A DNA stretch of 64,000 nt from Tritrichomonas foetus. Its lineage: Eukaryota > Parabasalia > Tritrichomonadida > Tritrichomonadidae. The position numbers and the translations under genes were made by a program. The notes under the pieces are model-generated. The model worked only from the letters and a program-made list of their open reading frames with translations, was not told the origin of the DNA and did not search any database. The stretch spans positions 87,115-151,114 of the forward strand of contig MLAK01001115.1 in the NCBI GenBank assembly GCA_001839685.1, written 5' to 3'. How positions within the stretch are numbered: the stretch's first letter is position 1; each line of letters starts with the position of its first letter. Below, piece after piece: positions 28,670 to 39,501 of the stretch.

Positions 28670-31600
28670 ATGGCTCGAACAAAATCCACCCCTCGCAGAT
28701 CCTTTCATATGCAGTATCGTTCGCCTGGCAAGAACAAAGGAGCTCCAATGTTTTCGATCTTGCAATTTTCGGTCAACTCAACAAAAGAAAAACCAAATTC
28801 TCATTTGTCGTTTATTTCCATGAATCTTAATTTAATGAGTCAAAATGGCTTTTATATCAGCAATATTATCGAGTATATACTTGAAAACGCGCCAAAAGAC
28901 TTTAAAATAATCGTTGACGGGAATGAATATTTTGTCAATAAAATAATTTTACAAATTTCATCAGAAGTAATAAAAACAAAGATAAAAAATGATCCAAAAT
29001 TATCATTTTATGAAATCCAGACTCCGGCATCTTCCAATTTTATTTCCAAATTTGTTAATATATTGAATGGCAAAATTGTAAAAATAGAAAAATCAGAATT
29101 TAGAATTTCGAGAAAAATTGCAAAAGAATTAGCTTTAGATGGATTTCCTCCTTTTATGAAGCCAAAAGATAGAAATTCACCAACAATGCAAAATGTTTAT
29201 CAGTCTAATGCAAAATATATAAATTTAGGAATTTCAAAGCAATCTTTTTTATTGTATCTTTCAGAATGCGAAAAAGATATTGTTATTAAAACGCGAAACA
29301 ATTCATATAAAGTTCCGTATCTTGGAGCTATCTGTTCTCCTGTGATAATGGAATTTATAAAAAGTGATAATGAATTAACTGAATATTTTTATGATTTGGA
29401 AGATGATAACAAAGAATTTGAAATATTGTCAAAATTTATGACAGGACAAGTGTATGATTTAACCCCAAAAAACTTAGAGATTTCATTAAGAATGTCTGAA
29501 GATCTTGCAATTACTCCACTTTTCAATTACATTAAAGATTCAATTGAGGATTTCCAAAAACGAAACGAAAACATTAAGAAATTTGAATACATTATGAATG
29601 ATGTGAATGAATTACTAGACAAATTACTTCACTTGAATAAAAATAATTTTGAAGAAACTCTTTCTTACTTGACCAGTTCAATTTGGTGTCAAGATTCAGA
29701 ACATGTGAAAGAAATGGCAACAAATATTCTGTTTGTTTCAACCTTTAAATACAAAATTTTGAATGAACTCTCACTTTTATGCTTAAGACTTGATAATTTA
29801 CGAGAAGAAATTCCATCACTAAATATTTTTAAACCATATATCAAAAAAACTTTATTAGGAAAAGAAAATTCTAGAGTGAATCACTTTGACATGGTTTCTG
29901 ATACCCATGAATCTCAACAAGCAAGCAACAACTTCTGTCAGATTATTCTTTATCTGAAAAAAGTGAAATTTTTCACGTCACAAGATCTTTTAGAGATAGT
30001 TGGAATTCATGATTTGTTAAATAATATATTTTACTATGATCGCAATTCAATTAATCCCAATGTAACCCGTTTTGGACGTGCAAGATTTGGAAATTCTCCA
30101 GATTTTTCTTTATCACCAGTACAAATTTTTCATGGTACTGAAATTAATGAGGTTTTTCCCGGTGTTTTAAATCATGTTGATAAAACAATAACTCCAGACT
30201 TACAGAGATATGTTGAGGGGGTTCCAGGTTCACTTAGAAATATTATATTTAATGATGATTTATCAGAATTTCAGAGAATTTCATCCTCACCTGAGTTTGA
30301 ATTCAATCAGACAATTCTATTTCCAGGATTTTATAATTTTAATTCTTTAAGTCTTATTGAAGTTGCTGCAGTATTAGATTCACCGAAGATTTTTAGATAT
30401 TTGATTGAAAATAAAGTCGAAGTTACATGGAAAGCTGTATTTTTAGCAATTGGCTCTTGTAAAGAAATAACTGATGCAATTAAAAATGACATGGATAAAA
30501 TAATTGAAAAATCACAATCATCAAAAGAGTCCTTATTTGACATACATAATAATTACTTCAATGAAAATGGTGGATTCAGAAAACATTTAATGACAAAAGG
30601 GACAGTAAAAACTTTTTTAAGTGCTGCAATTTATAAACATGATTATGAAGTAATGACTTCGTTAATACCACGATGTAATAATTTCGAACTTGGTATTACT
30701 TGTTTTAATGATTCAATTTTGAATAACAACTTTCGTGCTTTTAAAGAAATTCACGAAAATTTAGTTAATTTTTATGGGAAAGACTCTTTAATTCATGCCG
30801 CAAACACTCTAATTTATAAACGCTTTATTGATTTCTTTATATTACTTGCAAATATATTTGGAATCGATAATATTGTTAATAAAAGAATAATAAATCGGGG
30901 TAATAGATTCCAAGGGCAATTCCAAGCTATTAATTTTCTAGATAATACACTATGTGAAAATGTTGCACTTTCAAATTCTATCCGACTTCTAAAATATTTA
31001 ATCAAAACTATTCCAAAACGGATTAAAAACGAAGCAAGTACAATTGCTTCTACAGCAGCACAAGACAAAAACATAGATTTAATAAAATATTGTTTTACTA
31101 AATTATATCGTCAACTGAATAAGGAATTAAAAATAGAAAAAGAAGGAACCAACGCGGAAATTAATGAATTTACATTATCAGAAATAATTAATATCATGCA
31201 TAATTTATGTAGTCATGACTTTAATTCTGATGCGCCAAAAATTGTTTATCAAAATAGTAAAATTCCAGATGATTTTATCAAATATTTTATTGAAGTTGCT
31301 AGTGGAACAGATGATCTTGAATTTGTTTCAGAATTAATTCAAAAACAACTTGAAATTCAACCAAATTCGAGCTTTGAAATCGCTTTTGATAAATCTGTGT
31401 TATCAGGACATCTTGAAATGTGTAGATTAATTGCACAACATCCAATTAGCAATATTGGTTCACTTGATTATTTAAGCACAATTTCAAAATTAATTCGGAC
31501 AAGTGAATCAAATGAAGATACCATTGAAATCTTACGACTTTATTTAACATTTTTATTTAATGATGATTTAAGAGATGCTGTAATTCGAATCTTGATAGAA

Positions 31601-33844
31601 TCCACTTACCTCCAGAAAATCGAAATTGCACTTTTTGCTTTAACTTATAACATTGCTTATGGAAACGCATTTGTTATCGCTGCCAAAAATGGAATGATTG
31701 AAGTTGTTAGACGTATGGCAGAAATTGAAAACAATTCTCCAATCTTTATAAATAAAAAACATCCAATTTTCGGAAGCGCTCTTACAGCAGCTTGTGAAGC
31801 AGGAAAAATTGAAATTGTTTCATTTTTACTCACAATTCCTGGCATAAAATTCAATATTTGTGACAGCTTTGATCGATCACCACTTGATTTGTCAGTCAAA
31901 AACCTTCATTATGACATTTTTACGCTGCTTCTCAGAACCAATTCCACTTTTCTTCAAACAAACAACGATAAAAAATCGAATGGTGAAGATGAGGATAGAG
32001 ATGATGAAGCTGAACATGAAAGAATGCGAAATTTCTATACACAAGAAGATATCAATAAAAGTTTTTATTATTATTGTTGTTCGAATAACCAAAAACCCAA
32101 TCAAAATAATACTAATGAAATGAAAAATAAAGAAAATGTTATTAATCAATCTCCAATTTCACCTTCATCTCCAAATTTGTTTAATCTTTTGAGTCCGCCT
32201 GGGATTGGAGATATGGAATTTCGATCATATGAAATTCAAATGTTTACATCAATGTTGAATTGTGGAGTTTCAAATGAAGAATTAATGAATGACTTTCCAA
32301 ATCTATTCTTTAATAACCATTATGGTGGTGTTTTCTTTTACAATCTTCCAGAATCGGAATTACTTGTTCAAAAGGAGGATCCCCGATTTTTTGATATCTT
32401 TTTCACTAAAGGTATTTTCCAAATTGATTTTGATTTCTACCCATCAAATGAAACATTTCTAATTGCAGCATGTAGGAATAAGCGTGTAGAACTTATTAAA
32501 AGACTTCTTAAAGAACCAGATACAAACATAAATGCATATGATAAGCATGGAAACACTGCTTTAATTTATGCAGTTATTCAAAACTCTCTTGAAATTGTAA
32601 AACTGTTATGTGAAAATGATGAAATTGATATTAATCATCAAAACTTTTTCAAGAGAAATGCTCTTTCGTTTGCAGCTTGTGGAAACTTTTACGAAATTTT
32701 AATTTATTTAATAAATAATCCTGATTTTGATCCAAATAAATCACTTGTGAATGCAGCTTTAGCTGCTGCAATAATAAATAAACATCAAGAAATTGTGAAA
32801 ATTCTAATTCAAATTGATTTCAACATCAATGCGAAAGTTCAATTTGATGAATTTTGCTGTACTGATCCATTAGTGAGATCAAGGGTGGTTCAGATTCCGA
32901 ATGTTCGTGCAAGTAGTATTTTCCAAGTAACAAACAACGACAGACCAAAAAAACAAAAAGAATTTGCAAACTGGTCACTTTTAAAAATTGCTGTTCAGAA
33001 ACAAGACTTAGAATCGTTGAATTTGATTTCACAGCATAAACAATTTCGACGAGAAGAAAGCAATGCTGATTCTGCTCTTGTTTATGCTGCGAAATCTTCA
33101 AATTTAGAGATTTTTAAAGCAATGCTAGCTATATCAGGGCGCGATGTTAATTTTGTATATAAAAAGGAAAGTTTGCTTTGTGTAACAACTTATCATAATT
33201 CTGAAAATATTCTTAAATATATCATTAAATGTGATGATTTCGATCCAATCTTATCAAATACCAATACTGCTTTTTATACTGCAATTATAAGTCAGCCTTA
33301 CAAAATAGTTAAGAAGATTTCACATATCAAAGGAATCGAAATAAATGGGAAATGCCCAAAAATGCCACCGCATATTGTAAATCGACTAAACGGTCAATTA
33401 TTAAATGGAACTTTAGAAGGAATGACTCCTTTGGCTATTGCTGCAATTAATTCACCAGATATCGTTAAGCTTTTATTAAAACATCCGGATATTGATGTCA
33501 ATTGTCGCAATTCAGATGGCTCCACTCCAATTTTCAATGCTTTACAAAATCCAGTGTCCTTGGATCTCCTTTTAAAGGATAAAAGAATTGATATAAATGC
33601 ACAAGATAATAATGGAAGAACCCTTTTAATGACAATGGCAATGCACAGGCAAGTTCAATTTGCGTTTACAATTCTTGCACGAGATGATGTCGATTTGACC
33701 CTTGTTGATCATGAAGGAAAGAATGTAATAAATTATTCAAATCCCTCAATGGAGAATGTAGATATAAAAACGTTAACCTGGAAAGAAGTGGCAGAAATTA
33801 TGCTCCAGTCTGTCTATAATCAACCAATGCTTCTTGACTATTGA
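28670..33844 (+). CDS. Giant BTB/ankyrin-repeat protein with histone-H3-like N-terminus
   Basis: The product has 1724 residues. It begins MARTKSTPRRS, matching the histone H3 tail (ARTKQTARKS) at seven of ten positions. Two BTB-like domains follow: residues about 55-150 (KDFKIIVDGNEYFVNKIILQ) and about 185-300 (EKDIVIKTRNNSYKVPYLGA). From about residue 480 to the end there are degenerate ankyrin repeats, clearest at the C-terminus (GNTALIYAVIQNSLEIVKLL and GMTPLAIAAINSPDIVKLLL). An acidic low-complexity insert lies near residues 1100-1170. BTB/ankyrin giants are an expanded trichomonad family, probably scaffolds or ubiquitin-ligase adaptors. The frame also has a TTG just before this ATG. Later ATGs (for example MQYRSPGK) could be the real start, in which case the H3-like stretch would not be made. 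Confidence 0.85.
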   Translation: MARTKSTPRRSFHMQYRSPGKNKGAPMFSILQFSVNSTKEKPNSHLSFISMNLNLMSQNGFYISNIIEYILENAPKDFKIIVDGNEYFVNKIILQISSEVIKTKIKNDPKLSFYEIQTPASSNFISKFVNILNGKIVKIEKSEFRISRKIAKELALDGFPPFMKPKDRNSPTMQNVYQSNAKYINLGISKQSFLLYLSECEKDIVIKTRNNSYKVPYLGAICSPVIMEFIKSDNELTEYFYDLEDDNKEFEILSKFMTGQVYDLTPKNLEISLRMSEDLAITPLFNYIKDSIEDFQKRNENIKKFEYIMNDVNELLDKLLHLNKNNFEETLSYLTSSIWCQDSEHVKEMATNILFVSTFKYKILNELSLLCLRLDNLREEIPSLNIFKPYIKKTLLGKENSRVNHFDMVSDTHESQQASNNFCQIILYLKKVKFFTSQDLLEIVGIHDLLNNIFYYDRNSINPNVTRFGRARFGNSPDFSLSPVQIFHGTEINEVFPGVLNHVDKTITPDLQRYVEGVPGSLRNIIFNDDLSEFQRISSSPEFEFNQTILFPGFYNFNSLSLIEVAAVLDSPKIFRYLIENKVEVTWKAVFLAIGSCKEITDAIKNDMDKIIEKSQSSKESLFDIHNNYFNENGGFRKHLMTKGTVKTFLSAAIYKHDYEVMTSLIPRCNNFELGITCFNDSILNNNFRAFKEIHENLVNFYGKDSLIHAANTLIYKRFIDFFILLANIFGIDNIVNKRIINRGNRFQGQFQAINFLDNTLCENVALSNSIRLLKYLIKTIPKRIKNEASTIASTAAQDKNIDLIKYCFTKLYRQLNKELKIEKEGTNAEINEFTLSEIINIMHNLCSHDFNSDAPKIVYQNSKIPDDFIKYFIEVASGTDDLEFVSELIQKQLEIQPNSSFEIAFDKSVLSGHLEMCRLIAQHPISNIGSLDYLSTISKLIRTSESNEDTIEILRLYLTFLFNDDLRDAVIRILIESTYLQKIEIALFALTYNIAYGNAFVIAAKNGMIEVVRRMAEIENNSPIFINKKHPIFGSALTAACEAGKIEIVSFLLTIPGIKFNICDSFDRSPLDLSVKNLHYDIFTLLLRTNSTFLQTNNDKKSNGEDEDRDDEAEHERMRNFYTQEDINKSFYYYCCSNNQKPNQNNTNEMKNKENVINQSPISPSSPNLFNLLSPPGIGDMEFRSYEIQMFTSMLNCGVSNEELMNDFPNLFFNNHYGGVFFYNLPESELLVQKEDPRFFDIFFTKGIFQIDFDFYPSNETFLIAACRNKRVELIKRLLKEPDTNINAYDKHGNTALIYAVIQNSLEIVKLLCENDEIDINHQNFFKRNALSFAACGNFYEILIYLINNPDFDPNKSLVNAALAAAIINKHQEIVKILIQIDFNINAKVQFDEFCCTDPLVRSRVVQIPNVRASSIFQVTNNDRPKKQKEFANWSLLKIAVQKQDLESLNLISQHKQFRREESNADSALVYAAKSSNLEIFKAMLAISGRDVNFVYKKESLLCVTTYHNSENILKYIIKCDDFDPILSNTNTAFYTAIISQPYKIVKKISHIKGIEINGKCPKMPPHIVNRLNGQLLNGTLEGMTPLAIAAINSPDIVKLLLKHPDIDVNCRNSDGSTPIFNALQNPVSLDLLLKDKRIDINAQDNNGRTLLMTMAMHRQVQFAFTILARDDVDLTLVDHEGKNVINYSNPSMENVDIKTLTWKEVAEIMLQSVYNQPMLLDY

Positions 33845-34036
33845 TTTTAACAATAGATTTATTTTTTTGTTTTCTTTATAAAAAAGGTAATTTTCTTATT
33901 CATTTCCTAATTTTTCCTCATGTTAACTATCCTTAAATAACCGATGTTTATATTTTAAAATATTCTAGAATCTTAGATTACGCATTCATCATATATTTTG
34001 ACATCAAATAAAATGTACAGTTTAAATCAAGAATTT

Positions 34037-35485
34037 TTATTTTTTTTCATCCAACATCCGCAGCATATCATCTCTTAAATTTAAAACAGGAATAGCATCA
34101 CCAATATAAATTTTCGTCAATCTTTCTTTTGATTTGACAAGATTTTCACCATATGTATAAAAAATTTCTTTGGTTTCTTCTCGATAGCAGCATGGACAAT
34201 CACTGTCACTAGGAATCATAAACAAACCATTTTTCAGGCAGTTTCCATCATCTTCCTTCACTGTTTTTTCATCAGGAATGATTGGAAACACAGACCACCA
34301 CTTCCTTTCAGTATCATAAACATAAAAGTGTGTCCATGATTGTTGTGCACCACCGAAAACCAAAATGAACTTGTGATTTATTGAAACCATCATTGTTCCA
34401 CTTGTGGCAGTTGGTGGTTCAATCCCAGTTGTGAATACTTCATCAAAAAGATAAGTGTCCATGTTTATTTGCAATAATCCTTGCCTTTTCGTTGAACCAA
34501 ATACGAATAATTTATTATTTAAAATCGAATAACTTGGATGGCTTCTTCCAGCAACGAAGCTTCGATGCTTCTCCCAAACAAAAGTTTCCAAATCCAAAAC
34601 AAATAGCTCAGATTGAGATATGCAACCATCCCAACCGCCCCACAATAGTAATTTTTTCACTTTTCTTTTAATTTTTCTCTCACTGTTATTTCCAATAGTA
34701 TTCATAAATTCACTTTTTTCATTATTTTGAGTCTCATTTTCATTACTCTGTTTTTCATAGTATGGAACAAAAACAGGATTAATTCTACCTTTTGGTGAAT
34801 CTTTACCTTTTGTATTTACTGTTGTCACCTTTCCATCAATGATATCCAAAACATGTAAATCGGAAAAATACTTTTCTTTGAAAACTCCACCAAAAATATA
34901 CATTTTTCGACCAACAATCAGTGCACGAGCATTTACTCTTGGTGTTCTCATGTTTTTTGCTATTTGTCTCCATTTGAACGTTTTCAAATCGAGTCCCCAA
35001 GCATCATTATAATATATTGAATCATTTATCGCGCTTTTCCCATATGCCATAATCAATAAATTAAATTCGGATGAATAAGCATAACAAGTGAACTCTCTGG
35101 GCTTTGGTGAAGGTCCTTTAAATGAGAGTCGACTCCAGGTTCCAAAGTATGGTAAATTGGTCATCATTTCATATTTATTTCCTTTCTTTTCAGGAATTAA
35201 ATTTGAATTGACTTCATCCATTTTACTGTTTTTTCGATTTTTCTTTTTTCTTGATTGTGTTTCATATGTATTGTTTACAAAATAGTCATTATCATTATAA
35301 ATAGAGGTGATCACTTCATCTCTATGATCAAGAAATGTTCGAGTTCCTAAATCTGGAACAATGTCTTCACTCTTCCGAAAAGCCTCTTTGGGTGAAATAA
35401 GATTTGATGATCCATATGTCCTTTTCTTGACTTTTTTAGGAGCAGGAGTGCCCGGTAAAGTAGCAGAAGAGGTGAATGCTCCCAT
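34037..35485 (-). CDS. Kelch-repeat protein with myristoylation motif (paralog 1)
   Basis: The product has 482 residues. The start MGAFTSS is a plausible N-myristoylation signal. A basic, disordered region (to about 110) is followed by Kelch blades, for example MYIFGGVFKEKYFSDLHVLD, LLLWGGWDGCISQSELFVLD and FILVFGGAQQSW. A K/N-rich insert interrupts the propeller at about residues 245-280. The C-terminus PVLNLRDDMLRMLDEKK is shared in pattern with the second Kelch protein at 41327-42517, so the two are paralogs. Kelch propellers bind partner proteins; neither a BTB domain nor an enzyme domain is present. A cysteine pair (DCPCCYREE) lies near the end. Confidence 0.85.
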   Translation of the reverse strand: MGAFTSSATLPGTPAPKKVKKRTYGSSNLISPKEAFRKSEDIVPDLGTRTFLDHRDEVITSIYNDNDYFVNNTYETQSRKKKNRKNSKMDEVNSNLIPEKKGNKYEMMTNLPYFGTWSRLSFKGPSPKPREFTCYAYSSEFNLLIMAYGKSAINDSIYYNDAWGLDLKTFKWRQIAKNMRTPRVNARALIVGRKMYIFGGVFKEKYFSDLHVLDIIDGKVTTVNTKGKDSPKGRINPVFVPYYEKQSNENETQNNEKSEFMNTIGNNSERKIKRKVKKLLLWGGWDGCISQSELFVLDLETFVWEKHRSFVAGRSHPSYSILNNKLFVFGSTKRQGLLQINMDTYLFDEVFTTGIEPPTATSGTMMVSINHKFILVFGGAQQSWTHFYVYDTERKWWSVFPIIPDEKTVKEDDGNCLKNGLFMIPSDSDCPCCYREETKEIFYTYGENLVKSKERLTKIYIGDAIPVLNLRDDMLRMLDEKK

Positions 35486-36787
35486 TGTAATTTATATATT
35501 CAATTTTTGAATATTCACAAAACTTCAGATACATTAACAAAAAGTTTTCAACTTCCAATTTTTCATTAATAAATTCAATAATTTCATTGCGGAAAATGTG
35601 GGTAAATTTGGTTTATATTTTTTAAAAGTTGCTTTAATAATATAAATTCGAAATATATAATAAGAGAATATATTTTCTTCACTAATAATATAAATAAAAT
35701 CAATAATTTTAATGTGTAAAGAAGATATAGTCGACTTTAGTTTTTCCTTACGATAGGATGTATAATTTTTTCAATGTTTTTTTGAGAAGAAAAAGATTTA
35801 TTGGCAAAACTTTTTCATAAAAGCCTGGTAATTTATTTACGCAGTGTTATCTCGCTAAAACCAAAATATTTCGCAAATATTTTTGTAAAATAAAGTATAT
35901 AAAACTATAGTATACTTTTAATTTCGTTAAAACACAAAGTGCTTGATATCATTTTTTGGATTACGAATCAAACGAAAAATGATGTTCTATAGACATCTTT
36001 CTATAATGAAAATGGTTAATAAAAGCTTCTTTTCAAATGAATACAGTCAACTCTGTTCCAAATTGGTGACTCATCTTATGATTCTTTTTTCTGGTGTTCA
36101 AACGGAATCTTGTTGATTCAAATCTATTTTATTATTCCTTTTATTTGATTGTAAAGGTGATACTTAGCATCACAGTTCTAATCAATTTTTTATGATTTTG
36201 TTTTTTGAAAAACTTGTTGAGATTTTCTTGACAAGTTATATTAGTGTTATCCTGTATGTATAAAGTTTAAATAGAATATAAAATCATTTTAATTTGTATC
36301 AATGAGGAATTTCAAATTTGGAACTCAACTCATGATTAATATTCATTATTATTTGTCAGCCTAATAGGTACCTTGCCTAAGAAGTAAGCTGCTTATAGAA
36401 CTATATATTATTTTCGAAGATCAACTCACCTTTTTCATAAAAATAAGCTGATGTGATTTATTTCAATTTGGATCAAAAATTCAATTGGAGAAATGAAGTG
36501 AATCACACAAATATGATAAAAGATTTCGGTGATTATTCTAGATTATTGTTCTTTATATCTTTGTTCTTCTCCTTTTATCGCTTTATTCACAATGCTTATT
36601 GAAAAAATTACCATATTATTTTATCCTTTCGACAACCAAAGTGACTAAACCCTCTTATCTTCAGTAAATATACTCTTCTTCAACAAAATTATATATTATT
36701 TTTTCAAAGGACGACACATTTTTTTAAAAACTTCAGTTGTGTAAAATGAAAATTACAAAGGAATTGAGAGTTCATTCATTTATTACA
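35486..36787. other. Long divergent intergenic region
   Basis: About 1.3 kb of AT-rich sequence between a minus-strand Kelch gene and the plus-strand glycosidase. No relic, repeat or RNA gene was recognised. Its size suggests it once held something, but no trace can be read. Confidence 0.4.
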
Positions 36788-36793
36788 TCACAT
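36788..36793 (+). promoter_or_regulatory. Initiator-like TCACAT directly before the GH2 gene
   Basis: TCACAT fits the trichomonad initiator and would leave a leader of only about five bases before the ATG at 36795. Confidence 0.45.
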
Positions 36794-36794
36794 A

Positions 36795-38357
36795 ATGCTT
36801 CTCGAATCTCAAGATACCGATAGTTATATCGATTTAGATGTTAAAGAAGAAGGGTTAACTAGAAGGCCTTTCATGAAGAAATTGTTAATTGGTTTGGGAA
36901 TTTTCGCTTTAGTATCTGTGATTACTATTGGAATTGTAATGATTCCGAAGACTAATGTACAAAAAACTCTCTTTTCTTCACACTCTCAAGCAAATGGACC
37001 AAGAACATACATCCCTCTTGATATATGGAATTTCACAAAAGATATTAAAGATGTTGGAACAGGTGCCGTTTTTACAATTGACAAACCACACCTTTGGAAT
37101 GGAAGGGCTGATCCATTTTTGTATACTGCTTATGTTGAAGTGTTTATTGGAAGTGAAGTAAGCGATATAATATCGCATGATTTCGGTTTTCGAACGATGG
37201 CAATTTCCAGAGAAGGATTCTTTTTAAATGATGAAAAGGTGAGATTGAATGGTGTGAATCGTCATCAAGACAGGCAAGATAAAGGCTGGGCAGTTTCCAG
37301 CGAAAATGAAATTGAAGATTTTGATCTTATTTATGAAATGGGTGCAAATGCAATTAGATTAGCTCATTATCAGCAAAATGAATCAGTATTTGAAATATGT
37401 AATCGAAAAGGATTTATCGTTTGGGTTGAAGTTCCATTTATTCAAAGGTTTATGAATACAAGAAAATCAACTGATAACATTATGAATCAATACATTGAAC
37501 TTATTAAGCAGAATTTCAATCATCCATGTATTGCAATGTGGGGAACCATGAATGAACTTGCATTTGATGGTCATGAATCTGAAGAACTTACAGCTGTCAG
37601 CAATATGTCACTAATTGCGCATGTATTGGATCCTACAAGATTAACAACTGGTGCCATAACACCTAATTTCAAATCAACTGATGAACTACCAAATATTCCT
37701 GATGTGAATGGTTGGAATTTTTATTATGGATGGTATTATGGAGAAATATCAGATGTGTCTTCAGTAATTGATAACTTATTAAAAGAAGTGTCATTCCATC
37801 CAATGTCCATTTCTGAATATGGTGCTGATGCCAACATCAAATATCATTCAGAAAATCCTAAAGCTAAAGATTACTCTGAAGAATATCAGACACTCCTTCA
37901 CATGAAAACATATGAAATTTTCTTAACAAAGAAGATTTGGGGAACTTTCATTTGGAACATGTTTGAATTTGCTGTTGACTCAAGAGATGAAGGTGGTGTT
38001 AAAGGAAGAAACAATAAAGGTATGGTTACATATGATAGAAAGATAAAGAAAGATGCCTACTATTATTATATAGCAATGTGGAGTGAAGATCCATTCGTTT
38101 ACGTGAGTGGAAAAAGATTCCATGATCGAGCGGTTGATAACATCAAATTCTATGTTTTCAGCAATCAAAAAGATCTCAAAGTTTACTTAAATGATGAAAT
38201 TATTGCAACAGAAACGAATTTCACAAATTATAAGGAATATTCAGTAACTTTGAATAAAGGAGTTAACATTGTGAAAACCATTTCTGGTGATCTTGAAGAC
38301 TCCTCAGAATTTGAGAGAGTTACAAAAGAAAATCCAAGTTACCGATGTCCTAATTGA
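36795..38357 (+). CDS. Membrane-anchored GH2 glycosidase (beta-galactosidase-like), lacking the N-terminal domain
   Basis: The product has 520 residues. A cytosolic N-terminus leads into a type II membrane anchor at about 28-50 (LLIGLGIFALVSVITIGIVM). The sequence then enters GH2 within the middle immunoglobulin-like domain (LWNGRADPFLYTAYVEV), followed by the TIM barrel (FFLNDEKVRLNGVNRHQD). The acid/base Glu254 (MNELAF) and nucleophile Glu341 (SEYGAD) are both present. Full GH2 enzymes are usually much longer and start with a jelly-roll sugar-binding domain; that domain is missing here. Either this is a real compact anchored enzyme or an internal deletion has joined the anchor to the middle. 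The family is bacterial-like, so lateral transfer into the lineage is plausible. It would cleave beta-linked sugars at the surface or in the secretory pathway. Confidence 0.82.
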   Translation: MLLESQDTDSYIDLDVKEEGLTRRPFMKKLLIGLGIFALVSVITIGIVMIPKTNVQKTLFSSHSQANGPRTYIPLDIWNFTKDIKDVGTGAVFTIDKPHLWNGRADPFLYTAYVEVFIGSEVSDIISHDFGFRTMAISREGFFLNDEKVRLNGVNRHQDRQDKGWAVSSENEIEDFDLIYEMGANAIRLAHYQQNESVFEICNRKGFIVWVEVPFIQRFMNTRKSTDNIMNQYIELIKQNFNHPCIAMWGTMNELAFDGHESEELTAVSNMSLIAHVLDPTRLTTGAITPNFKSTDELPNIPDVNGWNFYYGWYYGEISDVSSVIDNLLKEVSFHPMSISEYGADANIKYHSENPKAKDYSEEYQTLLHMKTYEIFLTKKIWGTFIWNMFEFAVDSRDEGGVKGRNNKGMVTYDRKIKKDAYYYYIAMWSEDPFVYVSGKRFHDRAVDNIKFYVFSNQKDLKVYLNDEIIATETNFTNYKEYSVTLNKGVNIVKTISGDLEDSSEFERVTKENPSYRCPN

Positions 38358-38551
38358 GTAAATAGTAGTATGTCTTAAGACTTTAAAAATTGTTGTAAAT
38401 TTTAGAGATGATATCAAATTCGATTTTTTGTTCCCCTTGTAGGATAATTGAAAAAGTGAAAAATCGTAAATATCAATAACTTTTTCTATATTTATTTTAT
38501 CTAATTATTCAATTTAAGATCATATATCTAATGAATTTTTTATTTGAATAT

Positions 38552-38562
38552 TCACTTCACAT
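38552..38562 (+). promoter_or_regulatory. Overlapping initiator-like elements before the aldo-keto reductase
   Basis: TCACTT (38552-38557) and TCACAT (38557-38562) both fit the initiator and lie 22-32 bases before the ATG at 38584. The promoter looks intact although the gene is broken. Confidence 0.4.
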
Positions 38563-38583
38563 TTTTATCAAAAAACAAAGAAA

Positions 38584-39501
38584 ATGGAAACATTTCCACG
38601 ATTTGGACTTGGAACATTTTTGTCTGAGCCAGGACTGACACGAGAAGCTGTTAGGTGCGCCATTGAAGATGCTGGTTATCGAAATTTAGATTGTGCCTGG
38701 GTCTATGGAAATGAAGCTGAAGTAGGTGAAGCATTACATGATCTTTTTGAAAGAAAAGTTGTAAAAAGAGAAGAAATTTGGGTAACATCAAAGCTTTGGT
38801 GTAATGCACATCATCGTGAGGATGTTGAGCCACAATGTAGAGAAACATTGAAGAATTTACAACTTGATTATCTTGACTTATATTTAGTCCACTTCCCAGT
38901 TGCTTTCCAAAAAGTTGAAGGCAACCCAACACCAATCATTGATGGTAAAGTTCTTGTTGATGAAACTGTCTCTGTTATAGAAACATGGATAGCAATGCAA
39001 GAACTTGTAAAGAAAGGATTAGTCAAAAGAATTGGTGTCTCGAATTTCAATATAGAATTAATGGAAAAAATGAGATTCCACCCGGATATTACAATCCAAC
39101 CATATACAAATCAAGTTGCTTGCAATCTTTACATGCAACAAGAAGCGTTAATTGATTATTGTAAAAAACGAAATATTATTGTTACAGCTCACACAGCAAT
39201 TGGAAGGCCTCCTGATACAGTTGGTGAGCCAGTTTTACTTGAAGATGAAGAACTTGTGAAAGTTGCTAATTAATTAAATGTTCCACCAGCAAATGTTGCT
39301 ATTAAATTCTTGATTTCACTTTCACCAAATGTTGTCGTTCTAGTGAAAAGCACAACACGCGAAAGAATCATCTCAAATAATAAGTTAGATTTCGAACTTA
39401 CTGAAGATCAAATAAATAGATTGAAGAAGCGAGAAAGATGCTACAGATATAAAAACCTGAAGAAGAGATGGGATATTGATGTTTTTGGTGATGGATGGTA
39501 A
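38584..39501 (+). pseudogene. Aldo-keto reductase interrupted by one in-frame stop
   Basis: The frame codes for an aldo-keto reductase with the complete catalytic tetrad: Asp36, Tyr41 (LDCAWVYGNE), Lys70 (VTSKLW) and His103 (YLVHFP). The NADP-binding side follows (GVSNFN, QVACNLY). A TAA at 39271-39273 ends it at residue 229, after VKVAN. Reading continues in the same frame with family sequence (NVPPANVAIKF, VLVKSTTRERI) to the stop at 39499-39501, so the whole is 305 residues, normal for the family. The lost part contains the cofactor-binding strand, so the truncated product should be inactive. A single change from a sense codon such as GAA would explain the stop. These enzymes reduce aldehydes and ketones with NADPH in the cytosol. 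Confidence 0.88.
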
